The notes: a model not told the origin generated them from the letters alone. A stretch of DNA of 64,000 nt from Persicobacter diffluens (GCF_036244895.1 NZ_BQKE01000001.1:3162001-3226000); one strand, 5' to 3'; positions 53,446 to 62,797 are shown, numbered from the stretch's first letter. Numbers and translations are program-made.

Positions 53446-54192
53446 ATGAAACTTTTAGAAGGTAAAACTGCCTTAATTACAGGTGCCTCCAAAGGAATCG
53501 GTCGTGCCATTGCAGAAACATTTGCGGCACATGGTGCCAATATTGCATTTACATTTCTTTCCAGCATTGAAAAAGGTCAGGCGTTAGAGGAAGAATTGAA
53601 AGCCAAAGGGGTTCAGGCCAAAGGTTTTCGTTCAGATGCTTCCGACTTTGCAGCTGCAGAGCAATTAATCAATGATGTTATTGCAGAATTTGGCAGCCTG
53701 GATGTATTGGTTAACAATGCGGGAATTACCAAGGACGGTTTGTTGATGCGAATGAATGAGGAACAATTTGACCAGGTCATTCAGGTGAACCTTAAATCAG
53801 TTTTCAATACGGTGAAAGCTGCTACGCGCCAATTAATGAAGCAACGTAGTGGTTCCATCATCAATATGTCCTCTGTGGTTGGCGTGAAAGGAAATGCCGG
53901 CCAGGCCAACTATGCTGCTTCTAAGGCCGGTATCATTGGCTTCACAAAATCGGTGGCTTTGGAACTTGGATCCAGAGGAATTCGTGCGAATGTAGTAGCG
54001 CCGGGCTTCATTGAAACAGAGATGACGGCTGTTTTGGACGAAAAACAAGTACAAAGCTGGAGAGATGCTATTCCATTAAAGCGCGGTGGCGACCCTGTGG
54101 ATGTGGCAAATACCTGCGTATTTTTAGCATCTGATATGTCAGCCTATACTACCGGTCAGGTATTCCAGGTAGACGGTGGAATGCTCACCTGA
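53446..54192 (+). CDS. fabG: 3-oxoacyl-[acyl-carrier-protein] reductase
   Basis: 248 residues, classical short-chain dehydrogenase. NADPH loop TGASKGIG (12-19), NNAG (90-93), catalytic Ser143, Tyr156 and Lys160 (YAASK), and the C-terminal TGQVFQVDGGMLT typical of FabG. Reduces 3-oxoacyl-ACP in fatty acid elongation. It stands alone rather than in a fab cluster, so a related SDR role is possible but less likely. Confidence 0.92.
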   Translation: MKLLEGKTALITGASKGIGRAIAETFAAHGANIAFTFLSSIEKGQALEEELKAKGVQAKGFRSDASDFAAAEQLINDVIAEFGSLDVLVNNAGITKDGLLMRMNEEQFDQVIQVNLKSVFNTVKAATRQLMKQRSGSIINMSSVVGVKGNAGQANYAASKAGIIGFTKSVALELGSRGIRANVVAPGFIETEMTAVLDEKQVQSWRDAIPLKRGGDPVDVANTCVFLASDMSAYTTGQVFQVDGGMLT

Positions 54193-54213
54193 TAAAACCG
54201 CAACACATTTTAT

Positions 54214-54246
54214 AGCCGATTTCTTTAATAAGGAATCGGCTTTTTT
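54214..54246 (+). terminator. Terminator of fabG
   Basis: AGCCGATTTC/GGAATCGGCT stem with one G-U pair, 8-nt loop, followed by T6. Confidence 0.9.
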
Positions 54247-54382
54247 GTGTTTAGGGAAATAAGCCGCCATGGATCATTCCAAATCACTATTTTTTTTGCA
54301 TTTTTAACAGAAAGTTTTTCCACTTTATCGTAAAAAAGGATATTAGCTTTATTAGCCCATTTTCAACCCTCTTTCCTCAAAT

Positions 54383-56458
54383 ATGGAGTCTATTCAGATT
54401 CAGTTACCCGTTTCGGCCTGGTGGATTATTCCCGCATTAATATTAGGTTTCACCTATGCATTTTTACAATACCAGCAACCGCAACGTTTCTCTAAACCCA
54501 TTCGAAATGCCCTTGCACTCCTGCGCTTTATCGTCGTAACCGTATTGGCCTTCCTTTTGATGAATCCTCTGATTAAAACAGTGGCCAATAAAACGGAGGC
54601 CCCTACCATGGTGTTTTTGATGGATAACTCTGCTTCTATCCTGGATTACTCCGATTCTACCAGTCTTTTTAACGGACTGCTAAAATTAGAGCAATGGAAA
54701 GAAGAATTGGATGAGCTTGGATTTCGCGTAGATGTGCAGGATTTAGAAGGAAACCATTTAAGGCAAATGGACCAACTTTCCTTTAATGCCACATCAACCA
54801 ATCTTTCCGGTGCCATTCAAAGCATCAAAACCAGTTATGAAGGAAGGAACCTGGCAGGAATAGTACTATTAAGCGATGGTTTGTACAATCAGGGCATTAA
54901 TCCCACTTTCCAGTCCATCAATGAACCAGTTTATGTCATTGGTGCCGGGGACACTATTCCCAAACGGGATCTTAACCTCAAAAAATTAAGATTTAATAAG
55001 GTAGTTTATCAGGGAAATCAATTCCCGATCGAGGCACAGGTAGAAGCTTTTGGTCTTGCCGGAAAGCAAGCCGAAATTCAAATAAAGCATCAGGGAAAAT
55101 TATTAGAAAAAAAGACCATTCAAATTGAAAAGGACCGGGACCTCATAGAGGTAGATTTTAAATTGGATGCAGAGGAAAAAGGCATGCAAAGGTATGAGCT
55201 CACGCTTGTGGCTTTGGAGGAAGAATTCACCTCCAAAAACAACAGTAAACAAGCCTATATTGAAGTTATTGAAGGGAAACAAAAAATTGTATGCCTCGCA
55301 CTGGCTCCGCATCCGGATTTAAAATTTTTAAGATCCATTATCGAAGAAAATAAGAATTACGAATTCAGCCTTTTGTATACTACCGAGGCGCAAGCACTGC
55401 CCAAAGATCCTTTCGACCTCATGATTTTCCATCAGATTCCTAATAAAAAGGGACTGGGCAAAAAAATGATCGCAGAATGCGAAAGACGTGGTATTCCCAC
55501 CTTATTCATGGTAGGCCGAAACAGCCAGCTAAATGAGTTGAATAAAATCAATGAAACCATCAGCCTGATCGGACATAGAGGAGAACAGGATCAGGTATTT
55601 GCCAAATTCAATAGCAGTTTTGATGGCTTCAATCTGCTTCCTGAATATCAAAGTCAGCTCTCACAGCTTCCGCCTTTGGACGTTCCCTATGGAGACACTC
55701 AATTGAAAGGAGCGGGCCAGGCCTTGCTATTTCAACAAGTAGGAAGTGTGAGTACCGACAAACCCCTGCTGGCCATCAACACTTCCAAAGAAACCCGATC
55801 GGCTACTCTTTTGGGAAGTGGATTCTTCCGCTGGAGATTAAAAGAATATGCCCAAACGGGAGAAACCATCACCTCCACTACTTTCTTTAAAAAGGTATTA
55901 CAGTTACTGACCAAAAAAACCGACAAAAGACAATTTAAGGTTTACCCCAAAAAAAATGAATATTGGGAAAATGAACAGGTCATCTTCCAGGCTCAGGTTT
56001 ATAATGAACTTTTTGAGCCCATTTACGACCTCCCCATCAAGTTGAGTCTAGAAAATGAGGAAGGAGAGCAGCACGATTATGATTTTGTTCCTGGGCAAAA
56101 TAACTCTCGCTTCAGAGTTAAAAACCTGACAGAAGGTCTATACGCTTATGTCGCAACCTCCACTATTAATGGTAAAGTATTCAAAAACCAGGGAGAGCTA
56201 CTCATAAAGAAACAGGAACTGGAAGCTCTACAGATTACGGCTGACTTTAACCTTTTAAAAAATTTAGCCGGAAATCAGGGTGGGTTTCAATCAATCGATC
56301 AACTTGATCCGCAATTATGGTCACCAAATGAAGCTAAAGGTGTAATATATTCAGAAGAATCGTTCAGGCCAATCATTGATCTGCGCTGGATCTTGATGCT
56401 CTTTACCCTTCTTTTGGGAATGGAGTGGTTCTTCCGGAAAATAAATGGTAGTTATTAA
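54383..56458 (+). CDS. VWA-domain membrane protein, function unknown
   Basis: 691 residues. Two N-terminal membrane helices (about 11-29 and 43-62) are followed by a von Willebrand A-like domain with the MIDAS start MDNSAS (80-85) and LLSDG near residue 165. Next come Ig-like beta-rich regions, a Rossmann/amidotransferase-like segment (about 305-385) and a C-terminal helix (about 666-684, LRWILMLFTLLLGMEWFFRK). This build resembles large Bacteroidota VWA proteins of the BatA/YfbK-neighbour type, placed in the inner membrane with most of the chain in the periplasm. It is monocistronic. Its role is not known. Confidence 0.72.
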   Translation: MESIQIQLPVSAWWIIPALILGFTYAFLQYQQPQRFSKPIRNALALLRFIVVTVLAFLLMNPLIKTVANKTEAPTMVFLMDNSASILDYSDSTSLFNGLLKLEQWKEELDELGFRVDVQDLEGNHLRQMDQLSFNATSTNLSGAIQSIKTSYEGRNLAGIVLLSDGLYNQGINPTFQSINEPVYVIGAGDTIPKRDLNLKKLRFNKVVYQGNQFPIEAQVEAFGLAGKQAEIQIKHQGKLLEKKTIQIEKDRDLIEVDFKLDAEEKGMQRYELTLVALEEEFTSKNNSKQAYIEVIEGKQKIVCLALAPHPDLKFLRSIIEENKNYEFSLLYTTEAQALPKDPFDLMIFHQIPNKKGLGKKMIAECERRGIPTLFMVGRNSQLNELNKINETISLIGHRGEQDQVFAKFNSSFDGFNLLPEYQSQLSQLPPLDVPYGDTQLKGAGQALLFQQVGSVSTDKPLLAINTSKETRSATLLGSGFFRWRLKEYAQTGETITSTTFFKKVLQLLTKKTDKRQFKVYPKKNEYWENEQVIFQAQVYNELFEPIYDLPIKLSLENEEGEQHDYDFVPGQNNSRFRVKNLTEGLYAYVATSTINGKVFKNQGELLIKKQELEALQITADFNLLKNLAGNQGGFQSIDQLDPQLWSPNEAKGVIYSEESFRPIIDLRWILMLFTLLLGMEWFFRKINGSY

Positions 56459-56505
56459 GCTTCATGCTGCATATTCAAGCAAAATTATGCCTGCTTAAAT
56501 CCGCC

Positions 56506-56648
56506 TTTAGCTGCGAGGCGGGAGAAATGAAAAAGAAAAGAAATAGTTCTCTATTTTCGAGTTTCTTTCAACAAAGCAGAGGAATGAGGATATAAGCAAG
56601 CTTGCCCAAATTTGAGCTATAAAAAATCAGCAAACACCATCTTATCGG
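56506..56648 (+). repeat. Dispersed intergenic repeat, copy 2
   Basis: About 143 bp, the partner of 51484-51620 in the opposite orientation. The ends are well conserved and the A/T-rich middle has diverged in sequence and length. The palindrome GCAAGCTTGC is at 56595-56604. Confidence 0.72.
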
Positions 56649-56783
56649 ATTGAAAAGACACTTAATCTATCGGCGCAGCAATCGGTTAAGTCGCATATAA
56701 TGCCCCTTAGATCCGACATCCTCCCAAAAAACAGACGTACACCCTATTCGCAGCTTTTTATTTTCAAAAAATATTATCCAAAA

Positions 56784-56813
56784 CAAAGGCCGAGACTAAT
56801 GCCCCGGCCTTTG
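56784..56813 (-). terminator. Terminator of clpC
   Basis: CAAAGGCCG/CGGCCTTTG stem (56784-56792, 56805-56813), followed on the minus strand by TTTTGG, a short T-run. Confidence 0.75.
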
Positions 56814-56836
56814 GTAATTTTATGGATATTGATAAT

Positions 56837-59392
56837 TTACTCCTCTTCAGATGATTTCACCGCTTTCTTAATCTCCAGTGTCAAGCCTTTTGCTTTTGCC
56901 TTATGATCGGCCATGATCACATCACCCTCAGAAAGGCTACCTTTAAGGATTTCTTCTGCCACCGCATCTTCCAGGTATTTCTGAATGGCGCGATTCAGTG
57001 GTCTTGCTCCATATTGTGGATCATAACCTTTTTCAGATAAGAAATCTTTTGCTTTCTCGGTAAGCTCAATCTTAAATCCAAGATCTTCAATACGCTTGAA
57101 TAACTTATGAAGTGAGATGTCAATGATCTTGTGAATATCTTCACGTTTAAGATTATTGAAGACAATCACATCATCCAATCTATTTAAGAACTCGGGACTG
57201 AAAGTCTTTTTCAGGGCATTTTGAATAGTAGACTTCATATGATCATCTACGCCCTCTCTCTTAGCCTGGGTTGCAAAACCCACTCCAGTACCGAAATCTT
57301 TCAATTCACGGATACCGATATTAGAGGTCATAATGATAATCGTATTTCTGAAATCTACCCGACGGCCCAAACCATCGGTAAGGATACCATCATCCAATAC
57401 TTGTAAAAGCAGATTGAAGATATCCGGGTGAGCTTTTTCGATTTCATCCAAAAGCACCACCGAATAAGGCTTACGTCTGACTTTCTCCGTCAATTGACCA
57501 CCTTCTTCATAACCGACATAACCCGGAGGCGCTCCGACTAATCTACTAACGGAGAATTTCTCCATATACTCCGACATATCCATTCGAATTAAAGAATCTT
57601 CTTTATCGAACAAATAGGTAGAAAGCACTTTTGCCAATTCTGTTTTACCAACACCGGTAGGTCCCAGGAAAACAAACGAACCAATCGGTTTCTTAGGATC
57701 TTTCAATCCTACACGTGTCCGCTGAATGGCTTTCGTCAATTTCTTGATCGCCTCATCCTGACCAATCACCTTCCCTTTCAACTCATCACCCATACCCACC
57801 AATTTCAGGCTTTCATTCTGCGCAACACGTTTAGTTGGTACACCCGTCATCATGGCAATCACCTCGGCTACATTATCTTCATTTACCGTGTAGCGCTTGG
57901 TCTTGGTCTCTTCTTCCCATGAAGATTTAGCTTTATCCAACTGTTCGATCAGCTTCTTCTCGCGATCTCTCAATTGCGCCGCCTCTTCATACTTCTGAGA
58001 TTTTACCACACGATTTTTCTCAGATTTGATATTCTCTATCGCTTCTTCAAGCTTGATAATATCATCCGGTACATGAATATTGTTAATATGAACACGGGCA
58101 CCGGCCTCATCCAGTACATCAATGGCCTTATCCGGAAGGAATCGGTCACTGATATAACGATCCGATAACTTCACACATGCCTGAATCGCTTCCTCTGTAT
58201 AATTTACATGGTGGTGCTCTTCATATTTGGACTTAATATTATTCAGGATCTCGATGGTTTCTTCCGGCGTTGCTGCATCCACCATTACCTGCTGGAATCG
58301 ACGAGCCAAAGCGCCATCCTTTTCAATATATTGGCGATACTCATCTAAAGTCGTCGCTCCGATACATTGTATTTCTCCCCTGGCCAATGCCGGTTTGAAC
58401 ATATTGGACGCATCCAGTGAGCCCGATGCTCCTCCCGCTCCCACGATCGTGTGTAACTCATCAATGAACAGAATAACATCCGGAGATTTTTCCAATTCAT
58501 TCATGACCGCCTTCATTCGCTCCTCAAACTGGCCACGGTATTTTGTACCAGCCACCAAGGAAGCCAAATCAAGCGTTAATACACGCTTGTCAAATAAAAC
58601 ACGAGACACCTTTCTTTGGATGATTCTCAATGCCAAACCTTCAGCGATGGCTGTTTTACCAACACCAGGTTCTCCAATAAGAATAGGGTTATTCTTCTTA
58701 CGGCGAGAAAGAATTTGGGCGACGCGCTCAATCTCCTTGTCACGACCAACGATAGGATCCAATTTTCCATCTTCCGCCATCTTGGTCAAATCTCGTCCGA
58801 AATTATCCAGTACAGGTGTGCGGGATTTTTCGTTTCCTTTAGAGTACTCCTTGCTACTTCCACCGCCAACACCACCACTGGAAGTACCTGCGGAACCGAA
58901 AATTTGAGGCGTTTCTGGCGATTTATTCTCGTCAGTTTCCCCAGAATTTCTGTTTTCCATATGATACTCTAGTAATTCTTTGACGACGTCATAATTAACG
59001 TCAAATTTTTCCAAAATCTGGGTCGCAATATTATCCTCATCTCTTAGGATGGATAGCAATAAATGCTCTGTTCCAATCAATTGTGACTTGAATATTTTGG
59101 CTTCCAGATAGGTTATCTTTAATACTTTTTCAGACTGACGAGTAAGAGGAATGTTCGTCAGGTTTTTTACGTTACTCAGGGCAGTACCTTTAGTAGATTG
59201 CTCCACCGCTTGGCGAAGTTCTTCTAAAGTAACCCCTAATTTTTTGAGTAAATGTACCGCTACTCCTTCACCCTCGCGAATAATACCCAGCAACAGGTGC
59301 TCCGTCCCGATGTAATCGTGACCGAGTCGAAGCGCCTCCTCCCGGCTAAGGGAAATAACCTCTTTTACTCTATTTGAAAATTTTGCTTCCAT
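56837..59392 (-). CDS. clpC: ATP-dependent Clp protease ATP-binding subunit ClpC
   Basis: 851 residues. Hsp100 unfoldase feeding ClpP. Two N-terminal Clp_N repeats (about 1-145: SREEALRLGHDYIGTEHLLL and a second IGTEHLLLSILRDE), a Gly/Ser-rich linker (about 155-185), AAA1 with Walker A GEPGVGKT, a UVR-containing middle domain (SQKYEEAAQLRDREKKLIEQ), and AAA2 with GPTGVGKTEL and SEYMEKFSVSRLVGAPPGYV. The UVR motif makes it ClpC rather than ClpA or ClpB. No typical promoter was found upstream, so it may use another sigma factor. Confidence 0.97.
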   Translation of the reverse strand: MEAKFSNRVKEVISLSREEALRLGHDYIGTEHLLLGIIREGEGVAVHLLKKLGVTLEELRQAVEQSTKGTALSNVKNLTNIPLTRQSEKVLKITYLEAKIFKSQLIGTEHLLLSILRDEDNIATQILEKFDVNYDVVKELLEYHMENRNSGETDENKSPETPQIFGSAGTSSGGVGGGSSKEYSKGNEKSRTPVLDNFGRDLTKMAEDGKLDPIVGRDKEIERVAQILSRRKKNNPILIGEPGVGKTAIAEGLALRIIQRKVSRVLFDKRVLTLDLASLVAGTKYRGQFEERMKAVMNELEKSPDVILFIDELHTIVGAGGASGSLDASNMFKPALARGEIQCIGATTLDEYRQYIEKDGALARRFQQVMVDAATPEETIEILNNIKSKYEEHHHVNYTEEAIQACVKLSDRYISDRFLPDKAIDVLDEAGARVHINNIHVPDDIIKLEEAIENIKSEKNRVVKSQKYEEAAQLRDREKKLIEQLDKAKSSWEEETKTKRYTVNEDNVAEVIAMMTGVPTKRVAQNESLKLVGMGDELKGKVIGQDEAIKKLTKAIQRTRVGLKDPKKPIGSFVFLGPTGVGKTELAKVLSTYLFDKEDSLIRMDMSEYMEKFSVSRLVGAPPGYVGYEEGGQLTEKVRRKPYSVVLLDEIEKAHPDIFNLLLQVLDDGILTDGLGRRVDFRNTIIIMTSNIGIRELKDFGTGVGFATQAKREGVDDHMKSTIQNALKKTFSPEFLNRLDDVIVFNNLKREDIHKIIDISLHKLFKRIEDLGFKIELTEKAKDFLSEKGYDPQYGARPLNRAIQKYLEDAVAEEILKGSLSEGDVIMADHKAKAKGLTLEIKKAVKSSEEE

Positions 59393-59489
59393 ACCTTAGG
59401 GCTTTGGCGGCTTAGCTTAAGCGATTGTCAATTAAACTTCTTCTAGATTATATTCTATTTAAAACGGAATAAAAACCCATTAGTTGCTC

Positions 59490-60134
59490 TCACTTTACCG
59501 ATTGTTGAATCACATATTTTGCATTGGGCCCTTCACAAAAAAGAAGATCCAATACACTGAGGTTTGCTACAAATTCATTACCAAACAGTTGGGGATAGGC
59601 CAAAGGCTCCAAAATGTCATTTTCTGTATAGGACTTTTTAGGGTTTAGCCTGCCACGCATGTCAATAATTTTTTCAGAATCGGAAACTTTGACATAATCA
59701 GTGGTGAATTCCAGCTTTTTGGATATCCCCATTAACTTTAATATAAGTTTTAAAAGTTGATAATTGAACTGTAACAGGCTGCTTTCTTCAGAAAAAAAGA
59801 CATCCTCCAAGTAATCAATATAATGTTCATAGAAAGGGGCTTTACCATAGGCTGTTTTTATGGACCTCCAGTGAATCATTCTCCAATTTTGACTATCATC
59901 AACCTGGATTTTTTCCATGGGCTGCTTCTTATTACCCGCTACGATGGGAATGGTCAGATCTCTGGCTCCCTGAGAAGTAAGCAACCGGCAGCGATTCCGA
60001 TAGGTTTGCTTCACAAAGTTTTCCTTGACCTCCAACAGCACCTTGTCCGCCTGAAGAATGCAGGCCAAATATTCCACTGAAGGAAAATAATGCAATTCGA
60101 TTAATAAATCCTTATTCTGAAAAGCTTGATTCAT
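59490..60134 (-). CDS. WbqC-like family protein
   Basis: 214 residues from the ATG at 60134 (MNQAFQNKDLLIELHYFPSV). The frame stays open upstream to 60251, but those codons overlap the preceding gene and lack family similarity. EYLACILQADKVLLEVKENF, the KQTYRNRCRLLTSQGARDLT block and SIKTAYGKAPFYEHYIDYLE are typical of WbqC-like proteins, a family of unproven biochemical role found in polysaccharide loci and, in Bacteroidota, beside housekeeping genes. It follows the YciO-like gene by 13 nt and is likely cotranscribed. Confidence 0.85.
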   Translation of the reverse strand: MNQAFQNKDLLIELHYFPSVEYLACILQADKVLLEVKENFVKQTYRNRCRLLTSQGARDLTIPIVAGNKKQPMEKIQVDDSQNWRMIHWRSIKTAYGKAPFYEHYIDYLEDVFFSEESSLLQFNYQLLKLILKLMGISKKLEFTTDYVKVSDSEKIIDMRGRLNPKKSYTENDILEPLAYPQLFGNEFVANLSVLDLLFCEGPNAKYVIQQSVK

Positions 60135-60147
60135 TGAACAATTAAAA

Positions 60148-60774
60148 TTATAAAATACTGATATCTCCCAATCCTTCCCGTACCACTTCAATGCTTCCGG
60201 AACTAGTATCCAAAATGGTAGAGGCGACATTATTACCATAACCGCCATCAATAATGATGTCTACTAAGTTCCCAAACTTCTCATAAATCAGTTCCGGATC
60301 GGTGGTATATTCAATCACCTCATCCTCATCGCGAATGGAGGTGGTTACAATTGGATTCCCCAATTCCCGGACAATATCCCTTGGAATATTATTATCAGGA
60401 ATACGAATACCGACCATTTTCTTTTTAGCGGAAATAATTTTAGGGACCTGGGTGGAAGCCGGAAACAAAAAAGTATAAGGACCCGGAAGGGCCTTTTTCA
60501 GGACTTTAAATACCGGAGTAGGGATGGAACGGGTGTATTGGGCAATATCACTGATATCATAACATATGAAAGACAATTGCGCTTTATTCGTTTTGACGCC
60601 TTTAATCCGGCAGACCCTATCCACCGCTTTAGCATTCATGATGTCGCAACCAATACCATAGACCGTATCGGTAGGATAAATGATCACGGCGCCATCACGC
60701 AAAGCCTCGGCGATTTGAATAATCTTTCGCGGTTCAGGGTTTTCAGGATATAATCGTATAAGTTCTGCAGCCAT
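60148..60774 (-). CDS. YrdC/Sua5/YciO-family protein (L-threonylcarbamoyladenylate synthase-like)
   Basis: 208 residues, one YrdC domain: GAVIIYPTDTVYGIGCDIMN, RIKGVKTNKAQLSFIC, LPGPYTFLFPAS and GIRIPDNNIPRDIVRELGNP, ending with VVREGLGDISIL. The domain makes threonylcarbamoyl-AMP for tRNA t6A37, but the sequence is closer to the YciO type, whose activity is uncertain. It lacks the C-terminal Sua5 domain. It is divergent from mltG with a 43-nt gap, and its promoter -7 box overlaps the mltG start codon. Confidence 0.85.
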   Translation of the reverse strand: MAAELIRLYPENPEPRKIIQIAEALRDGAVIIYPTDTVYGIGCDIMNAKAVDRVCRIKGVKTNKAQLSFICYDISDIAQYTRSIPTPVFKVLKKALPGPYTFLFPASTQVPKIISAKKKMVGIRIPDNNIPRDIVRELGNPIVTTSIRDEDEVIEYTTDPELIYEKFGNLVDIIIDGGYGNNVASTILDTSSGSIEVVREGLGDISIL

Positions 60775-60810
60775 ATTGAAGCATTAGGTTTGAAATTTTC
60801 CTTATTATTG

Positions 60811-60842
60811 CAAAAGTATGGAAACGAGAAAAATCATTGCAA
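60811..60842 (-). promoter_or_regulatory. Promoter of yciO-wbqC, overlapping the mltG start
   Basis: Minus strand TTG (60842-60840), 21 nt, TACTTTTG (60818-60811), then CA. The A of the mltG ATG is part of this -7 box. Confidence 0.58.
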
Positions 60843-61855
60843 TTGCACTTTTAATCGGATCAGTCCTGAGTGCAACTTTTTTATTTTACGGTTACCAACT
60901 TTTGAAGTCGCCCAACATTTTGGTGGGAAAGAGTGAACCGGCCTATATTTATATTTCAAATGGAGACAGCTTCAAAGATCTTCAAAACCAATTGTACGAC
61001 CGTGACATTGTCAATGACGCGGTGGCTTTTAGTTTTGTCGCTAAGCTCATGAAACTCCCTGCCAGCCTAAAACCGGGTAAATATAAACTGGAACCCAATA
61101 TGAATAACCGGCAGGCCATTGCGATTTTTCGCTCAGGCAATCAGACGGCAGTCAATATTACATTTAACAATTTAAGATTCCTAAAGGATCTTCCGGCGAA
61201 AATCACGGATAAATTGGAAATGGACAGCAGTCAGCTGGCTCAGGCCTTGTCCGACACTGTTTTAATGCAAAAATTTGGCTTTGACCAGGCCAATTATAAA
61301 TCCATGTTTATTCCCAATACCTATTCCGTTTATTGGGATTTAAACCCTGAAGAACTGATAGAAAGGATGAACTATGAGTACCGCCAATTCTGGACGGACC
61401 AACGCAAAGCCAAAGCTGATAGCCTGGGCTTAAGCCTGCAGGAAGTCTCCACTTTGGCCTCTATTGTTTACGCCGAATCCAAGAAATCGGATGAATACCC
61501 CAGGATTGCCGGCGTTTATTACAACCGTCTACAAAAAAGAATGCACCTGGACGCCGATCCCACTTTAGTCTACGCGCATGGGGATTTCGGCATTAAAAGG
61601 GTATTGAATAAGCATAAAGAAATTGACAGCCCTTACAACACCTATCGCAACTATGGCTTACCGCCGGGGCCTATTAATATGCCTTCCATTACTGCTATTG
61701 ACGGCGTATTGAACCTGGAACAACACAAATACCTGTACTTTTGTGCCAGTGAAGATTTCTCCGGTTACCATAAATTTGCCACCAACCTGACGGATCATTT
61801 GAACAATGCCCGAAGATTCCAAAACGCCCTTAACCGGGCCCGGATTTATAAATAA
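60818..61855 (+). CDS. mltG: Endolytic transglycosylase MltG
   Basis: 345 residues. Cuts nascent peptidoglycan strands at the inner membrane and may end glycan growth. One N-terminal membrane helix (about 6-27), a LysM-like region, then the YceG/MltG catalytic domain with STLASIVYAESKKSDEYPRI (catalytic Glu220), VYYNRLQKRMHLDADPTLVY and YGLPPGPINMPS. A near -7 box TATTATTG (60803-60810) ends 7 nt before the ATG, so the transcript may be nearly leaderless. Confidence 0.95.
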   Translation: METRKIIAIALLIGSVLSATFLFYGYQLLKSPNILVGKSEPAYIYISNGDSFKDLQNQLYDRDIVNDAVAFSFVAKLMKLPASLKPGKYKLEPNMNNRQAIAIFRSGNQTAVNITFNNLRFLKDLPAKITDKLEMDSSQLAQALSDTVLMQKFGFDQANYKSMFIPNTYSVYWDLNPEELIERMNYEYRQFWTDQRKAKADSLGLSLQEVSTLASIVYAESKKSDEYPRIAGVYYNRLQKRMHLDADPTLVYAHGDFGIKRVLNKHKEIDSPYNTYRNYGLPPGPINMPSITAIDGVLNLEQHKYLYFCASEDFSGYHKFATNLTDHLNNARRFQNALNRARIYK

Positions 61856-61860
61856 GACAA

Positions 61861-61896
61861 AAAAAATCCCTGCCGAAAAAGCAGGGATTTTTTTTA
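61861..61896. terminator. Bidirectional terminator between mltG and the FKBP gene
   Basis: AAAAAATCCCTGC (61861-61873) pairs with GCAGGGATTTTTT (61881-61893), 7-nt loop. Confidence 0.93.
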
Positions 61897-61911
61897 TATC
61901 TCCAGATCCGA

Positions 61912-62349
61912 TTAAGCGATCTCTACCAATTCGATTTCGAATACCAAATCCTTACCTGCCAACTCGTGGTTACCGTCGATAGTTACCTCAGTTTCTGTTA
62001 ACTCAATTACCGTAACAGGGAAAGGCTGACCGTTTGGCGCTTGCGCATAAAGCTTTTGTCCAACAGCAACTTCCATATCTTCTGGTAATGCAGTACGAGG
62101 CATTTTCTGGATCATCTCCGGACGAGCTTCACCATAAGCCTCAGCAGCTGGAATAGTAACGGTTTTCTTATCCCCAATGGCCATACCGTGAACGGCTGCA
62201 TCAAAACCAGGGATCATCTGACCAGCACCCAATTCAAAAGCCAACGGCTCACGTCCTGCTGAGGAGTCAAATTGCGTACCGCCCTGCTCTTCAGTTAAAC
62301 GACCGGTATAATGTACTTTTACTTGGTTACCTTTTTCAGCTACACTCAT
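61912..62349 (-). CDS. SlyD-like FKBP-type peptidyl-prolyl isomerase
   Basis: 145 residues. FKBP domain interrupted by an insert-in-flap domain, as in SlyD: NQVKVHYTGRLTEEQGGTQF and ELGAGQMIPGFDAAVHGMAI, then GEARPEMIQKMPRTALPEDM and VTVIELTETEVTIDGNHELA. It has no signal peptide and no His/Cys-rich metal tail, so it is probably a cytosolic folding helper and chaperone. It shares a bidirectional terminator with mltG and has its own promoter. Confidence 0.93.
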   Translation of the reverse strand: MSVAEKGNQVKVHYTGRLTEEQGGTQFDSSAGREPLAFELGAGQMIPGFDAAVHGMAIGDKKTVTIPAAEAYGEARPEMIQKMPRTALPEDMEVAVGQKLYAQAPNGQPFPVTVIELTETEVTIDGNHELAGKDLVFEIELVEIA

Positions 62350-62381
62350 AATTCTATATTTATATATTTAATAGTCTGTTT

Positions 62382-62409
62382 CAAATTTATTACGCCTCAT
62401 TATTTGCAA
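62382..62409 (-). promoter_or_regulatory. Possible promoter of the FKBP gene
   Basis: Minus strand TTG (62409-62407), 17 nt, TAAATTTG (62389-62382). The spacing is one base shorter than at the other promoters. Confidence 0.5.
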
Positions 62410-62488
62410 TAAGCGTTCCAATAAAATTCACGCCAGATTGGCAGGAATCGCTAATCATTGCAAACCAGAGGGTATTTATGGAGACGAA

Positions 62489-62797
62489 TTAATCGACCTG
62501 CTCCATTAAGGAACGGAAGGCCAATGCCTTTTCTCCGAATTTATCCGCGGTTTTTTGCTGCAGAGCCGGAGCCGCTTTCGTAATGTATTGGTTCAATATT
62601 CCTTTGGATTCGGCAAAATACTGCACCACATAAGTAAGGCCCTCTCCTTCCTTCAAATGAGATATAAGACGGAACATTTTATTTTCCTTAAAATATCCGG
62701 TGGCCATTACTTCAGGAATATGTTCCTCTTTCATCCACTTGACCCATTGATCCTCAATATTCTCCTCAATGGTGACGGTTACATTATAAACAATCAT
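62489..62797 (-). CDS. DUF4286 family protein
   Basis: 102 residues, alpha/beta ferredoxin-like pattern: MIVYNVTVTIEENIEDQWVK, WMKEEHIPEVMATGYF, then EGLTYVVQYFAESKGILNQY. It matches DUF4286, a small cytosolic family common in Bacteroidota with no known role. It is divergent from the following gene with a 64-nt gap. Confidence 0.85.
   Translation of the reverse strand: MIVYNVTVTIEENIEDQWVKWMKEEHIPEVMATGYFKENKMFRLISHLKEGEGLTYVVQYFAESKGILNQYITKAAPALQQKTADKFGEKALAFRSLMEQVD

Larger units (their letters stand above)
56459..56836. other. Intergenic region VWA gene-clpC
   Basis: 378 bases between convergent genes. It holds copy 2 of the dispersed repeat and the clpC terminator. No supported gene. 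Confidence 0.7.

Noticed and set aside
56700..56906. 68-codon plus-strand frame before clpC
   Set aside because: It spans the clpC terminator and the clpC 3' end.
58227..58907. 226-codon plus-strand frame opposite clpC
   Set aside because: Mirror frame of clpC; composition follows the antisense of the AAA domain.
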